DNA of 64,000 nt from positions 10,356,067-10,420,066 of the forward strand of contig OX393562.1 of assembly GCA_947652115.1 (NCBI GenBank), written 5' to 3'. The position numbers and the translations under genes were made by a program. Source of the stretch: Blastomussa wellsi (lineage: Eukaryota; Cnidaria; Anthozoa; Scleractinia; Plerogyridae). Shown here piece after piece: positions 50,785-59,887 of the stretch. The stretch's first letter is position 1. Each line of letters starts with the position of its first letter. The notes under the pieces were generated by a model. It made no database searches. It saw nothing but the letters and a program-made list of their open reading frames with translations, and had not been told where the DNA came from.

Positions 50785-51823
50785 TCCATCAACACTTAAG
50801 TACCTTTTCGTTTCAGTATTTTTTCGACTCGAAACAGATCTTCGTCGTCTTGCACGACTTTTTTGCAATTCTTCCTTGTAAAATGTTCCTTTGACAGGCG
50901 TTCCGTCGTATTCGTTGATCTTGTAGGTGGTGACGGGTGGACCTGGTCTGACATCGCTCACGACGAAAATTTCTTCGGTCCAGCCTGGTAAATAACTTTT
51001 CTTGAACGTGCGGAATTTTTTGTTGAGTCGTACCTTATCACCCACTTTCAACAAAGTAAGTCGTTTGGGTTTTTTGCCTTTCAATTTCTTGGCATACAAA
51101 TTGATCCACACTTCGTGTTCGTTCTTCTTGTTGACTTGGTTTGGAGCCATGCCGATACTTGTATCCCTTCACCAAAGCGGGAAGTGCAGACATGTAATTC
51201 AAGGTGTTTTTGACGGTAAAATAACGATACATGCGTTCCTTGAGGGTACGATTGAATCGTTCCGCAATACTGGCTTTCGTGTCACCTGCCGTCGAAAAAT
51301 GATTGATCTTCTTTCGTTTCATCAATTCAGCAAAGATCTTGTTATAAAATGCCTTTCCGTCATCGGTTTGTAAATTCTGAGGTGTACGTTCTTTGGCGCG
51401 TTTCAGGATTTTATCAAAGGCTTCCATCACCGATTTTCTCGTCTTGTTTTTCACGGGTTCTATCCACGCGTATTTGGACAACACGTCCAAAACGATCAGC
51501 AGATAACGGTTGCCTTTGTTTTGTTTGGCCAAGGTTTGCACTTCCACCAAATCAGCTACCCATTGTTGATCGATATTAAACACAAAGACGGGAGAAGTAG
51601 TGTATCGTCTCCTTCTGGGTTTATGAAGCGTGTATCCCAATTCTCTTTCCAAGAGTTTCTTGATTCTGTTTAGAGGTACTTTTTTAGCCTTGGCAAATCG
51701 TTCAATACCTCCCAAACTACCAGGTTTGGTGGGATCGCGGTAATCTGTCAAGATGCTTTGACTATTTTTCTTCTTCTTCTTTTCACCTTTCTGTGGCATT
51801 GTCGACGGCTTCACGCAGTGCAA
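50785..51823 (-). pseudogene. Polinton retroviral-type integrase (INT), one frameshift
   Basis: Starts at M 51823 or M 51799 (MPQKGEKKKKKNS). A basic N-terminal segment (GYTLHKPRRRRY) precedes the DDE core: D91 in QWVADLVEV, D154 in LQTDDGKAF and E188 in ASIAERFNRTLKE, all present with about 33 residues between the last two. After LVKGY the frame is lost near 51155, where a few bases are missing. The C-terminal SH3/chromo-like domain continues in the next frame from 51150 (RLTLLKVGDKVRLNKKF, then a YKINEYDGTPVKGTFYKEEL stretch). That frame has no stop before the capsid module. INT catalyses insertion of the linear element DNA. It is divergent to the plus-strand genes, with about 85 bp between starts. 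Confidence 0.92.
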
Positions 51824-51883
51824 AGAAACTGCGTCTCACGATCGACAGTCGCATTCTGTATATGCAGACGCTGCAGACGAAAC

Positions 51884-52252
51884 ATGTGCAAGTTCTTTCA
51901 ATGGGCTGATTTGCTACCGAGAGGAAAAGTCTTGGCTTGGATAGAAGGAGGAAAACGCCATCATGGTAACACCCATTGGTCCAGAGATGAACAAGGTTAC
52001 CCATTCAGAGGACAAGATTCTCCTTGGTATCACAAACCCACCTACACAGATGTCAATTCCATTCCTTTTGACCTGTCGCTGTGGCTCGTGTGTCAAGCCG
52101 AAAACATCACGTTCATGGAACAGAATCAAGAGGTGATAAGTCCTACAGAAATAAGGGGATGTTACTATACAAAAGAGAATGAACCTGCGTTGAAGAATCA
52201 GATTTACATCGGACGTCTAATGAAGAAGCACGGACTGACAGATCGAGAATGA
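51884..52252 (+). CDS. ORF with GRF-type zinc-finger-like start
   Basis: A 122-codon frame from ATG 51884; the frame is open further upstream. Just around the start it reads CICRRCRRNMCKFFQWADL, and the terminal CxFFxWADL string matches the end of GRF zinc fingers (ssDNA-binding modules of APE2, NEIL3 and topoisomerase 3). The upstream half of such a finger is not clear, so either the N-terminus is degraded or the match is partial. The rest (IEGGKRHHGNTHW, PFRGQDSPWYHKP and so on) is unrecognised. Its stop overlaps the next start as ATGA (52249-52252), suggesting coupled expression with the exonuclease-like gene. Confidence 0.5.
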   Translation: MCKFFQWADLLPRGKVLAWIEGGKRHHGNTHWSRDEQGYPFRGQDSPWYHKPTYTDVNSIPFDLSLWLVCQAENITFMEQNQEVISPTEIRGCYYTKENEPALKNQIYIGRLMKKHGLTDRE

Positions 52253-52713
52253 AAGAGAAAGTGTGTATGATATTGGACTTGGAGGGATTTTTTGTCAACA
52301 AGAAATTTCAAGTGCGGGAACTGGGATATTACGCTTGGACAGGAGATCACGGACGATACGCATTTTACGCAAAAGTACCTTGGTACAATTTATCCATCGA
52401 AACATTCATGGACTGAGGTACGATCCCATAAAACAAGAAAGAGGATACGAGTCTCACCAGTTGGAAGAGATAGTGATGAATTTGTATCAGAACAATAAAT
52501 GCGATGAAAGACATGTAATAGCCTACAAAGGGGGACATGTGGAAAAAGATTTGTTGAACAGACTTATCATTCCAAGTTTAAACCTTGAAATGTATAATTG
52601 TCCTAAATACGAAATACTATAATCGAGTGTTGTCGAGCCTTTGCCCGATTGCGGATTTCATTTGTAACACTGATTGTAGCATGGTCGAATGTCACGCTTT
52701 TTGGTTATGGATG
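52249..52713 (+). pseudogene. RNase H-fold/DnaQ-like exonuclease candidate, broken
   Basis: The first frame reads MILDLEGFFVNKKF, an acidic DxE start like Exo I of DEDD nucleases, then GYYAWTGDHGRYAFY, and stops at 52414. A one-base shift near 52390 gives IHGLRYDP and VIAYKGGHVEKDLL, then CPKYEIL and a TAA at 52620-52622. Beyond it, in shifted frames, are PLPDCGFHL and CSMVECHAFWLWM, which look like the continuing Cys/His-rich end. The DxE and GGHxE strings suggest a nuclease fold, but the family assignment is tentative. It follows the GRF-like ORF with a 4-bp overlap. Confidence 0.55.
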
Positions 52714-52884
52714 ATCACTTACGTAGAATAAAATCACAGAGACTTTTTTCAAACGTGTCAAGATTGTTTTAATTGCACTCATATACACATCTCTTTATTT
52801 CTAACGTTTACAAATCAAACGTGACAATGATTCTACATCGCTTACGAACGTTTACAAAACTAAAGTCTTCACGAATTTTATACG
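52714..52884 (+). other. AT-rich stretch without a gene
   Basis: Between the exonuclease-like relic and the first recognisable module fragment I see only short frames and stops. It may be decayed coding DNA. Confidence 0.4.
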
Positions 52885-53004
52885 AGCGAGTGCTACATCA
52901 AGATTGGTTTCATTCGTTGGTTTCATCAAGAGTGTATGATGCATGATCTTGCTGACAACCATGGATATTGTTGCCTGTGTGCAACACATTTCGATCCGGA
53001 AACG
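52885..53004 (+). pseudogene. partial zinc module F0 ending at a donor-like site
   Basis: A 40-codon plus frame contains WFHQEC (WxHxxC) and CCLC (CxxC), the two cysteine/histidine signatures of the downstream modules, in the reverse order. It ends in ACG|GTATGT, a strong 5' splice-like site in phase 0 at 53005. The next acceptor-like AG is at 53141, giving a possible 137-bp intron. The stretch before the frame is degraded. Confidence 0.4.
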
Positions 53005-53141
53005 GTATGTGATGACTTTCGTCACTTCTTCTTTTATCTCAGAGATGAAAAGTAGGATGAAATGAAAAAGTTACCGTTTTGTGATGAAGACAAACTGGTT
53101 GTTCATTTTCTTGTTTGAAACAAAATTCCTTTTCATCGCAG

Positions 53142-53568
53142 ATAATCAGTCATTGGGATATTCTTCCCGTCGAAATACAACAAAAGATACAACGGAAAGC
53201 GGATCGATTGATGATTGAGACAAAACGCAAATTCAAATATTAGTTCAACTTGAAAGTTGTATTGGATCAATGTTGTCATTGCGGATTCTTCAAAGACATG
53301 AGACATCGCATAGATTAAGAAGGAAATTTCAAGAGGAACAAATTCGTATTTCGAAAAAGTTACAGCAACTTTGGTCATTACAAATATTTAAATCACATTT
53401 GGGACATTGATCGTTTACCTTCTCGCATGATTGAGCGGAGTGGGGAAAAATAACATCGTGGAAACAATACATTCGTACCGTGACCGAGGAAGAATGTATA
53501 GCATTTTGCGACGAAGGATTATGGATACACCCAGATTGCATTTTACCCTATCACATTTCTGTTCGCAG
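53142..53568 (+). pseudogene. F-box-like/zinc module F1, broken
   Basis: Follows TTTTCATCGCAG directly, in phase 0. It opens SHWDILPVEIQQKIQRKAD, the shared W-x2-LP-x-E start that resembles the beginning of an F-box. An in-frame TAG, then CCHC (CxxC) and FFKDMRHRID follow, then another stop. A shifted frame carries the end motif WIHPDC. No ATG lies at the head. It is the most damaged full-length member of the array. Confidence 0.6.
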
Positions 53569-53937
53569 GGAATGGGAGTTAACCCATGGGATCGATTACC
53601 AGACGAACTGAAACGAATCATACAGCGACAAGCTGATCAAATCATGATCAATATCATTCACCATTTGCCATATTGGCCTGCTTTGTTCTCTTCCTTGGAC
53701 CCTTGTATTTATTGTCATAGTTTCATACACTATCATTCAATGGAAAAACCTCCGTCGTGTCTATGGCTCAAATCGCGTTTATCTTGGCACTATTACACAA
53801 CGGAGGGAAGATATGTATCTGCATTTTACGTTGACAGAATTGAAAACAAAAACAGAATAAAACCAGAACCAAGATGGATCCATTGCTATTGCATCGGAAA
53901 TCACGTTCTATCCTCAAACTTTTCATACACATCATAG
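53569..53937 (+). CDS. F-box-like/zinc module F2
   Basis: Follows TTCTGTTCGCAG in phase 0; 122 open codons, with an ATG at codon 2. PWDRLPDELKRIIQRQAD is the conserved head, CIYCHSF the CxxC element and WIHCYC the WxHxxC element. The predicted fold is a short helix pair followed by a CCHC-type zinc site. Its stop is 27 bp before the next module. I know of no assigned function; F-box-like heads in viruses sometimes recruit host ubiquitin ligase, which is speculation here. Confidence 0.65.
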   Translation, partial: GMGVNPWDRLPDELKRIIQRQADQIMINIIHHLPYWPALFSSLDPCIYCHSFIHYHSMEKPPSCLWLKSRLSWHYYTTEGRYVSAFYVDRIENKNRIKPEPRWIHCYCIGNHVLSSNFSYTS

Positions 53938-53964
53938 TGATCACATTTCTGTTCGTTTTAACAG

Positions 53965-54360
53965 ATGAGTCTATGGGATTTTCTACCGGAAGAGATAAAA
54001 CTAAAGATTTTGTGGATCGCAGATAAAATGGAACGCAAATTGGAACATCGCGGATTCAGGCACTATTTAAGAAACTATACGAAACCATGTGCCACATGCG
54101 GTTTGTTCTTGGACATGAATCAACGAATAAACAAAACGGGAGACATCTACGTTTCACCGCGCAATATCCTTCATTTCGATCGCATGCCTAACATAAAGAA
54201 TGAATTGCATCGAGAAGATTGGCATCACTACGATTGCGTAAAAGATCGTTTTCATCCCATGGTGCAACATTACTTCAAACGTTATCAACATTATCATTAC
54301 AAACAAAAGCAAAACATAAGAAGAAGGAAAATCATAGTCACTTCGTCTTTCGCTTATTAA
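53965..54360 (+). CDS. F-box-like/zinc module F3
   Basis: The ATG follows TTTTAACAG immediately. 131 residues: head LWDFLPEEIKLKILWIADKM, then CATCGLFLDMNQRI (CxxC), KTGDIYVSPRN, and DWHHYDC (WxHxxC), with a His/Lys/Arg-rich tail. It is the best-preserved member, with all shared landmarks in one open frame. Its stop lies 25 bp before the acceptor of F4. Function unknown. Confidence 0.7.
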   Translation: MSLWDFLPEEIKLKILWIADKMERKLEHRGFRHYLRNYTKPCATCGLFLDMNQRINKTGDIYVSPRNILHFDRMPNIKNELHREDWHHYDCVKDRFHPMVQHYFKRYQHYHYKQKQNIRRRKIIVTSSFAY

Positions 54361-54385
54361 TTGACTTTTTTCGGTCTTTTCACAG

Positions 54386-54697
54386 AGTCATTGGAATTTT
54401 CTGCCAGAAGAAATGAAACGAAAAATTCAATGGCTTTCGGACAAATCGCATGTAACAGACAAACTTAGATACAACCATCGATGGTACAACTTTCACTTGC
54501 GATTATCTCCTTGTCAACTTTGCGGTCACTTCGTGGACACGAGAGACAGAATAGAACCGTCAGGGAACTTCAAACAAGAGGATGTATACCCTGTCATGTG
54601 TAGGATAGCTCATCAGACGTTAGGTTACCATCCGTATATAAATCAATGGGAATATTGGCATGGATATACGGATGAGGGTTACCTTTTTTATCAATAA
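54386..54697 (+). CDS. F-box-like/zinc module F4
   Basis: Follows TCTTTTCACAG in phase 0, with the frame open from the first base (SHWNFLPEEMKRKIQWLSDK). The first in-frame ATG is inside the conserved head (54413), so this module would need a start from elsewhere, by splicing or a leader. CQLCGHFVDTRDRIEPSGNF gives the CxxC element. The end (WEYWHGYTDEGYLF) lacks the final Cys, so the zinc site may be incomplete. Confidence 0.65.
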   Translation, partial: SHWNFLPEEMKRKIQWLSDKSHVTDKLRYNHRWYNFHLRLSPCQLCGHFVDTRDRIEPSGNFKQEDVYPVMCRIAHQTLGYHPYINQWEYWHGYTDEGYLFYQ

Positions 54698-54734
54698 TGA
54701 GACCTCCCTTCGAACACACATGTTTTGATTGCAG

Positions 54735-55067
54735 ATAAAAAGTCACTGGGATGCATTACCTGAAGATATGAAAAGGTACATTCAATTGAAGGCGGATCTC
54801 ATGCGTGTCAAAGACAGACTCGTTTACAACAATCACTTTTGGAGTTTATTTCATTTTTGGTTTATGGGTCGATGCATATATTGCGATTGTTACCTGGACA
54901 TTAAAAACAAAATAGACACAGAAGGCAATTACAAGTGTCAATCGGAAAAAATATGGAAAAAAAGACGATGGAGAGCAGTATTTTGTGCAAATGACGATCC
55001 TCCCTACACAGATTATAACTTTCAGCATGACAATTGTTCATTGATTTTTCATTTCCCGTACAGATGA
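54735..55067 (+). CDS. F-box-like/zinc module F5
   Basis: Follows TTTTGATTGCAG in phase 0, with no ATG before the head (KSHWDALPEDMKRYIQLKAD). CIYCDCYLDIKNKIDTEGNY is the CxxC element and FQHDNC the HxxC end. 111 codons are open. Its TGA overlaps the ATG of F6 as ATGA (55064-55067). The head is nearly identical to F6, so these two are the most recent duplicates. Confidence 0.65.
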   Translation: MKSHWDALPEDMKRYIQLKADLMRVKDRLVYNNHFWSLFHFWFMGRCIYCDCYLDIKNKIDTEGNYKCQSEKIWKKRRWRAVFCANDDPPYTDYNFQHDNCSLIFHFPYR

Positions 55068-55362
55068 AGAGTCACTGGGATGCATTACCGGAAGAATTGA
55101 AAAGATACATTCAATGGAAGGCAGATCTCATGCACGTTAAAGAGAAAAAGAAAATGTGGTCAAAAACATTGAATACTCTCAGCTATTGTCGGCGTTGCAG
55201 TTTTTTTCTGGAAATGCGACACAGGCTTTGGAAAAATTGAGACATACGAGGAAACCCCATATTTATTAACAACACATGGCGAATACCATCCATGTGTCAT
55301 ATAAATCCCAGTGAATCAGATTGGCATCACAATTATTGTTGTCTTGACATGATTGCAGATTG
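55064..55362 (+). pseudogene. F-box-like/zinc module F6, one in-frame stop
   Basis: The ATG follows CCCGTACAG immediately (MKSHWDALPEELKRYIQ). CRRCSFFLEMRHRL is the CxxC element. One TGA (55238-55240) interrupts the frame; beyond it the same frame continues to DWHHNYCC (WxHxxC) and a TGA at 55360-55362. It lies directly upstream of the polymerase, whose own acceptor-like ATTGCAG is at 55352-55358. Confidence 0.6.
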
Positions 55363-55373
55363 ATGACGACACC

Positions 55374-58300
55374 ATGAACGAAGCGACAAGTGAATGGGAA
55401 CGCGGATTTGATTTCATTTTAACTCCACACGTGGACAGACGATTGAGACGATTTGATTTACACCACAGAAATTACACGGCGCGATTGGTACAGCACGGTG
55501 GTGCATTGGTCAACTTGGACAGAGCCATTTTGCCGGGACAAATCGACGAAGCCTTGCAACGCAGCATCAACGAACAAATATTAGAAGACTCAGAAGTACG
55601 ACCCGACGATCATTTGCTGATCAACATCAACTCGAACAGACTGAGAAACGCTTATCATTCCAGACGAGTGCGAGTGCGTGATTGGAGAAACAACACGTTG
55701 ATCGCTCGCACGGTTTTGGAAGAATTAAGCAGACTGTTGAACTCCAACGAGAATTTCAGTTCAACTTGAACATTTCTCACATAAAAGCCACCGGGACGGG
55801 AAGCGGTCGAAAAAAACTGGGAACGGACCACATTGAGAAACTCTTAAACGACAAAAAGTCCGTGATCAAAATCAAAAACACGGACGAACTGTGTTGTGCC
55901 AGAGCTTTGGTCACCATCAAAGCTTACCGCGATCTAGGTAGTAGACACAGCACTTACAAGAGTTTACACATGGGCAAATCCATACAAGAACGACAAGCCA
56001 AAGAATTACACGCCTCGGCTCGAGTACCCGAAGGACCCTGTGGCTTGACTGAAATTCAACAATTTCAGACTTACCTGAAAGAGTACCAGATCGTGGTGGT
56101 TTCCGTGGATCACGGTTACCAAATCATTTTCAAAGGGCCTGACCAACCCGAAGATAAACTCCTTGTCTTGATCAAAGTGGGAGAACATTACCATGCGTGC
56201 AACTCGCTGAAAGGATTCTTCTGTAAAGCCCATTTCTGTCTAGTGTGCGAAAAATCCTTCGAGCGTGACAAATAGCGAAATCACAGATGTGAAGGAAAAC
56301 GATGTCATGCCTGTCATCAATTGAATTGCCCAGATTTCACCAAAGCCGACAAAGGTACCAAAGCCATGGTTCCTTGCAACGATTGTGACTGCTCGTTCTT
56401 CGGAGACGCGTGTTTTGCTCTGCACAAGAAGCGACAAGAAGAAAGCGGGAAAAATGTAGAAAAAAACACCAAGAACAGTGTTTGTCACGTGCACAAGAAA
56501 TGTAAGGATTGTAACAAGACGCTGACCCGAAACGAAATCGAAATGGGCAGACACGTGTGCGGTCACAGCAAATGCCCTTCCTGCAAACGATACTTGAACT
56601 TGTATCAACACACATGTTTCATTCAGAACCCAAAAGAAATGGAAGAAAAAAGGAAAAAAGAGAAAGAGAAAGGCGGACAACACTCAGCAAAAAAAAGAAG
56701 AAGAACCTCCCATTTTTGTGACTTGGGATGCCGAAGCCATGCAAGAAAGAGGAATTCACGTACCCAATTTGATTTGCGCCATGACCTCGAACAGCAACTT
56801 GCAATACAAGTTCGAGGGTTCGACATGTGTGACAGACTTTCTCGACTGGTTACGAGAAATAGCCATCGGCAATAAAGTCATTGCCATTGGTCACAATTTC
56901 AAAGGGTACGATTCCTATTTCATTTTGAACGAACTATACCGTCAAGGTATCTGTCCGGATCAATTGGTAAACGGAAGCAAGATTTTGTCGATGAAAGTCC
57001 ACGGCATTGAATTAAAGGACTCGATGTGTTTTCTTCAGATGCCGCTTTCTGCCTTCTCAAAATCCTTTGGACTGACGGAACAGAAAAAAGGGTTTTTCCC
57101 TCATTTCTTCAATATTCCAGACAACTAATTGTACGTGGGTCCCATTCCGGCACGCGATTATTACGACCCGGGAGGCATGAAACCAGAAAGAAAAACAGAA
57201 TTTGACAAATGGCACAAAAAAATGAAAGAGGAGAATTACCTGTTTGATTTCCAGGCGGAACTGTTGGCCTATTGCCAATCGGATGTGAAATTGTTACACG
57301 ACGGATGTAAGGTGTTCCGACAAAAATTCCAACAAGTGGCCGGATTTGATCCTATGGAAAAATGTTTGACCATTGCCTCGGATTGCAACCTGTACTATCG
57401 CACAACATGCATGCCCAACAACTGTTTGGCTTTGGAACCCGTACGAGGTTGGCACGGAAAAGGAAAACCTCACTCCCAGGCTTCCATCGAATGGTTACAT
57501 TACTTGAACCGCAATGATACATCGACCGACCGTGTGGCGCATACCAGAAACGGTGGAGAACACGTGATCCGTGTGGGTAACAGACGAGTGCAGGTCGACG
57601 GGTATGAGGCGTCTACCAATACCGTGTAAGAATTTTACGGTTGCTTCTATCACGGTTGTACCACTTGTTTTCAAAACCGATACCAGAAACACACCAAACT
57701 GGACGAACGTACCATGCACGACGTGCACGAAACCACCCAACGTCGAGCCCATCAGATCCGACACGCAGGTTACAATCTCATGGAAATCTGGGAATGTCAA
57801 TGGAACAATCTCAAACAACGAGTCACGGACATTCAAACCTACCTGAAATCTTTAAACTTGACGGAACGACTAGAACCCAGAGATGCCTTTTTCGGGGGCA
57901 GAACCAATGCAGTCAAACTTCATAACAAGACGCAAGAGGATGAAAAGATCCATTACGTGGATTTCACGTCACTTTAACCCTACGTCAACAAAAACTGTGT
58001 TTACCCCATAGGACATCCCGCATCGTGCTAGAACCAGGGCTCACAGATCTATCCGAGTTTTTCGGACTTACCAAATGCACTGTGTGACCGCCCTACGGGT
58101 TAAAGCACGCCGTCTTACCCTACCGCAGCGGCGGAAAACTGACCTTCCCGTTATGCCGCACCTGCGTAGAAACGGAACAATCCAAACCGTTAACAGAACG
58201 CAGCGCAAGTTGCAGCCACATGCTTAAAGAAAGAGAACTCACCGGTACATGGTGTACCCCTGAATTAGAAGAAGCAGTGCGTCAAGGCTACGTGATCCAA

Positions 58301-59371
58301 CACGTGCACGAAGTGTGGCATATTCAAGACATGTCCGACACGTTGTTCAAATCGTACGTGAACACTTTCCTGAAAATCAAGCAAGAAGCCAGCGGGTGGC
58401 CAAAACGGGTTGGAAACGACACTTAGAAACGCGTGAAATACATCACGGACTATGAGAAAAAGGAAGGAATCAAATTAGAACCGGACAAGATAGAAGAAAA
58501 TCCGGGAAAACGATCTCTAGCCAAAATGATGCTAAACTCTTTCTGGGGAAAGTACGGGCAACAAAGCAACAAGACTCAAGTTCAAACGTACACCAGTCCA
58601 GCCCTATTCCACAAGTTATTGGAAGACGACAGTAAGGAAATAAACGACATCCGCATCGTCAATGAGGAAATGATCGAAGTCGTCCACAAGTATCAAAGCG
58701 AGTGTGACCCCATTCAAGTCAACATAAAAATTTTCGTGGCTTGCTTCACCACTTGCTGGGCAAGACTACGATTGTATCAAGAAGGTCTCTCAAAACTGAA
58801 TCCTCTACAGACTTTGTACTTTGACACTGACTCCATAATTTATTCCCAAAAAGGAAATGAACCCAGTTTAACGTTGGGTGATTTCCTGGGAGAATACACA
58901 GACGAACTGAAAGACCCGGATGATTACATTGTAGAATTCGCTGCTGCATGACCCAAGAATTACAGGTACCGAACCATGAAAGGAAAAGTAGAATGCAAGG
59001 TGCGTGGCTTCTCGCTGAACACACGAGGACAAGAACAGTTAAACTTTGACATCCTAAAAGAAAATGTAATGGATGAAGTGACACAACCCTTGGAGGAAAA
59101 ACGAAGGCAGATTCCCGTCTTCAATCCATTCAAGATCACAAAAGACAATAAAACAAAACATTTAGAAACAATGACCGAAATAAAACGTTACCAAATCGTT
59201 TTTGACAAACGAATAGTGGCTCCCATCACGTTTCACTCTTACCCATATGGCTATTACGAAGAATTCGAATGGGATGAACAAGATGAATTTAATTTGCAAA
59301 GTTTATTGCTTTTTAAAGACTTTTGGCAACGCGTGTTCCCCACATCTTCTTGTATATTGTATATTACGTGA
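55374..59371 (+). pseudogene. protein-primed family B DNA polymerase (POLB), dead
   Basis: Polinton replicase. The start is taken as ATG 55374; an open phase-0 frame reaches back to the acceptor AG at 55358. The N-terminal domain holds Cys-rich strings (CLVCEKSF, CKDCNK, CPSCKRYLNLYQHTC). Exonuclease motifs are TWDAEA (about 56721), GHNFKGYD (about 56889) and YCQSD (about 57270). Polymerase motif A is DFTSL-stop-P (57960-57980), motif B MLNSFWGKYG (about 58526), and motif C YFDTDSI (Asp 58823 and 58829). Frameshifts lie near 55755, 56695 (A-run) and 58020. In-frame stops are at 56273, 57126, 57627, 57975, 58085, 58424 and 58949, using all three stop codons. The N-terminal frameshift is read from loss of similarity, so its exact place is uncertain. 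Without the breaks it would be about 1300 codons, normal for this family. Confidence 0.95.
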
Positions 59372-59700
59372 CACATTATTGCGTGACATATATTTCGTGA
59401 CATTACATTGCGTCACACTTTATTGCGTGACATTGAACTCTCGTTCTCCTGATTGGTTCATGGCTTGTGACGTATGTGTGACCATTAAAATTCATTTGAA
59501 TTCAAATACTGGCTCCTGATTGGATCATCAAGAAGAAGAAGTCTTGACACTCAACATTGCGTGATATTGAACTCGTTGTACTCGTTTTTCAGTTATCGCA
59601 TGACATTGAAGTCGTTACCAGTCATTGCGCCACATTGAACTCGTTACCGCGTGACATTGAACTGAGTGACCTCATTCGTTGCGTGACATTTTTTCGTTTG
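59366..59700. repeat. cluster of TGCGTGACATTGAACTCGTT-like short repeats
   Basis: About ten variants of GCGTGACATT occur downstream of POLB (near 59366, 59382, 59396, 59425, 59560, 59598, 59626, 59650, 59680). Several are followed by GAACTCGTT. Spacing is irregular. It could be subterminal DNA of the element. Confidence 0.7.
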
Positions 59701-59860
59701 ATGTAATACGTTGTGTGACCATTAAAATACTGCCTTCTGATTGGTTCATGGCTTGTGACGTTTTTGCTGACGCAATTTGGGGTTTAGAAAAGTCATGTGT
59801 TTGAAATACGGCTCTGTGATTGGTCCATTCAAATTATACTCGATTCTGATTAGTCGGTTG
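59449..59860. promoter_or_regulatory. ATTGG (inverted CCAAT) and TGACG-motif cluster
   Basis: An identical 24-25-bp string (CTGATTGGTTCATGGCTTGT plus GACGT) occurs at 59449 and 59737, with further CTGATTGG/TGATTGG copies near 59514 and 59818. ATTGG is a CCAAT box on the minus strand and TGACGT resembles a CRE. Such a cluster is promoter-like, but no gene start is visible on either side; chance in AT-rich DNA is possible. Confidence 0.35.
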
Positions 59861-59887
59861 TCAAAGCATAGGCTATTACTACTAACT

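Noticed and set aside
53005..53141. Definite intron between F0 and F1
   Set aside because: GTATGT and CGCAG are good signals in matching phase, but the same donor logic fails for the other modules, where no suitable donor lies in the short gaps. Left as a possibility only.
56006..56826. Minus-strand frames under the polymerase N-terminal region (for example 56240-56683)
   Set aside because: Antisense to the Cys-rich region of POLB. The hydrophobic Phe runs come from reading Lys/Glu codons backwards.
46827..58951. Genetic-code change or selenocysteine as an explanation for the stops
   Set aside because: TAA, TAG and TGA all interrupt the polymerase, and frameshifts and deletions occur in several genes, so pseudogene decay is sufficient.
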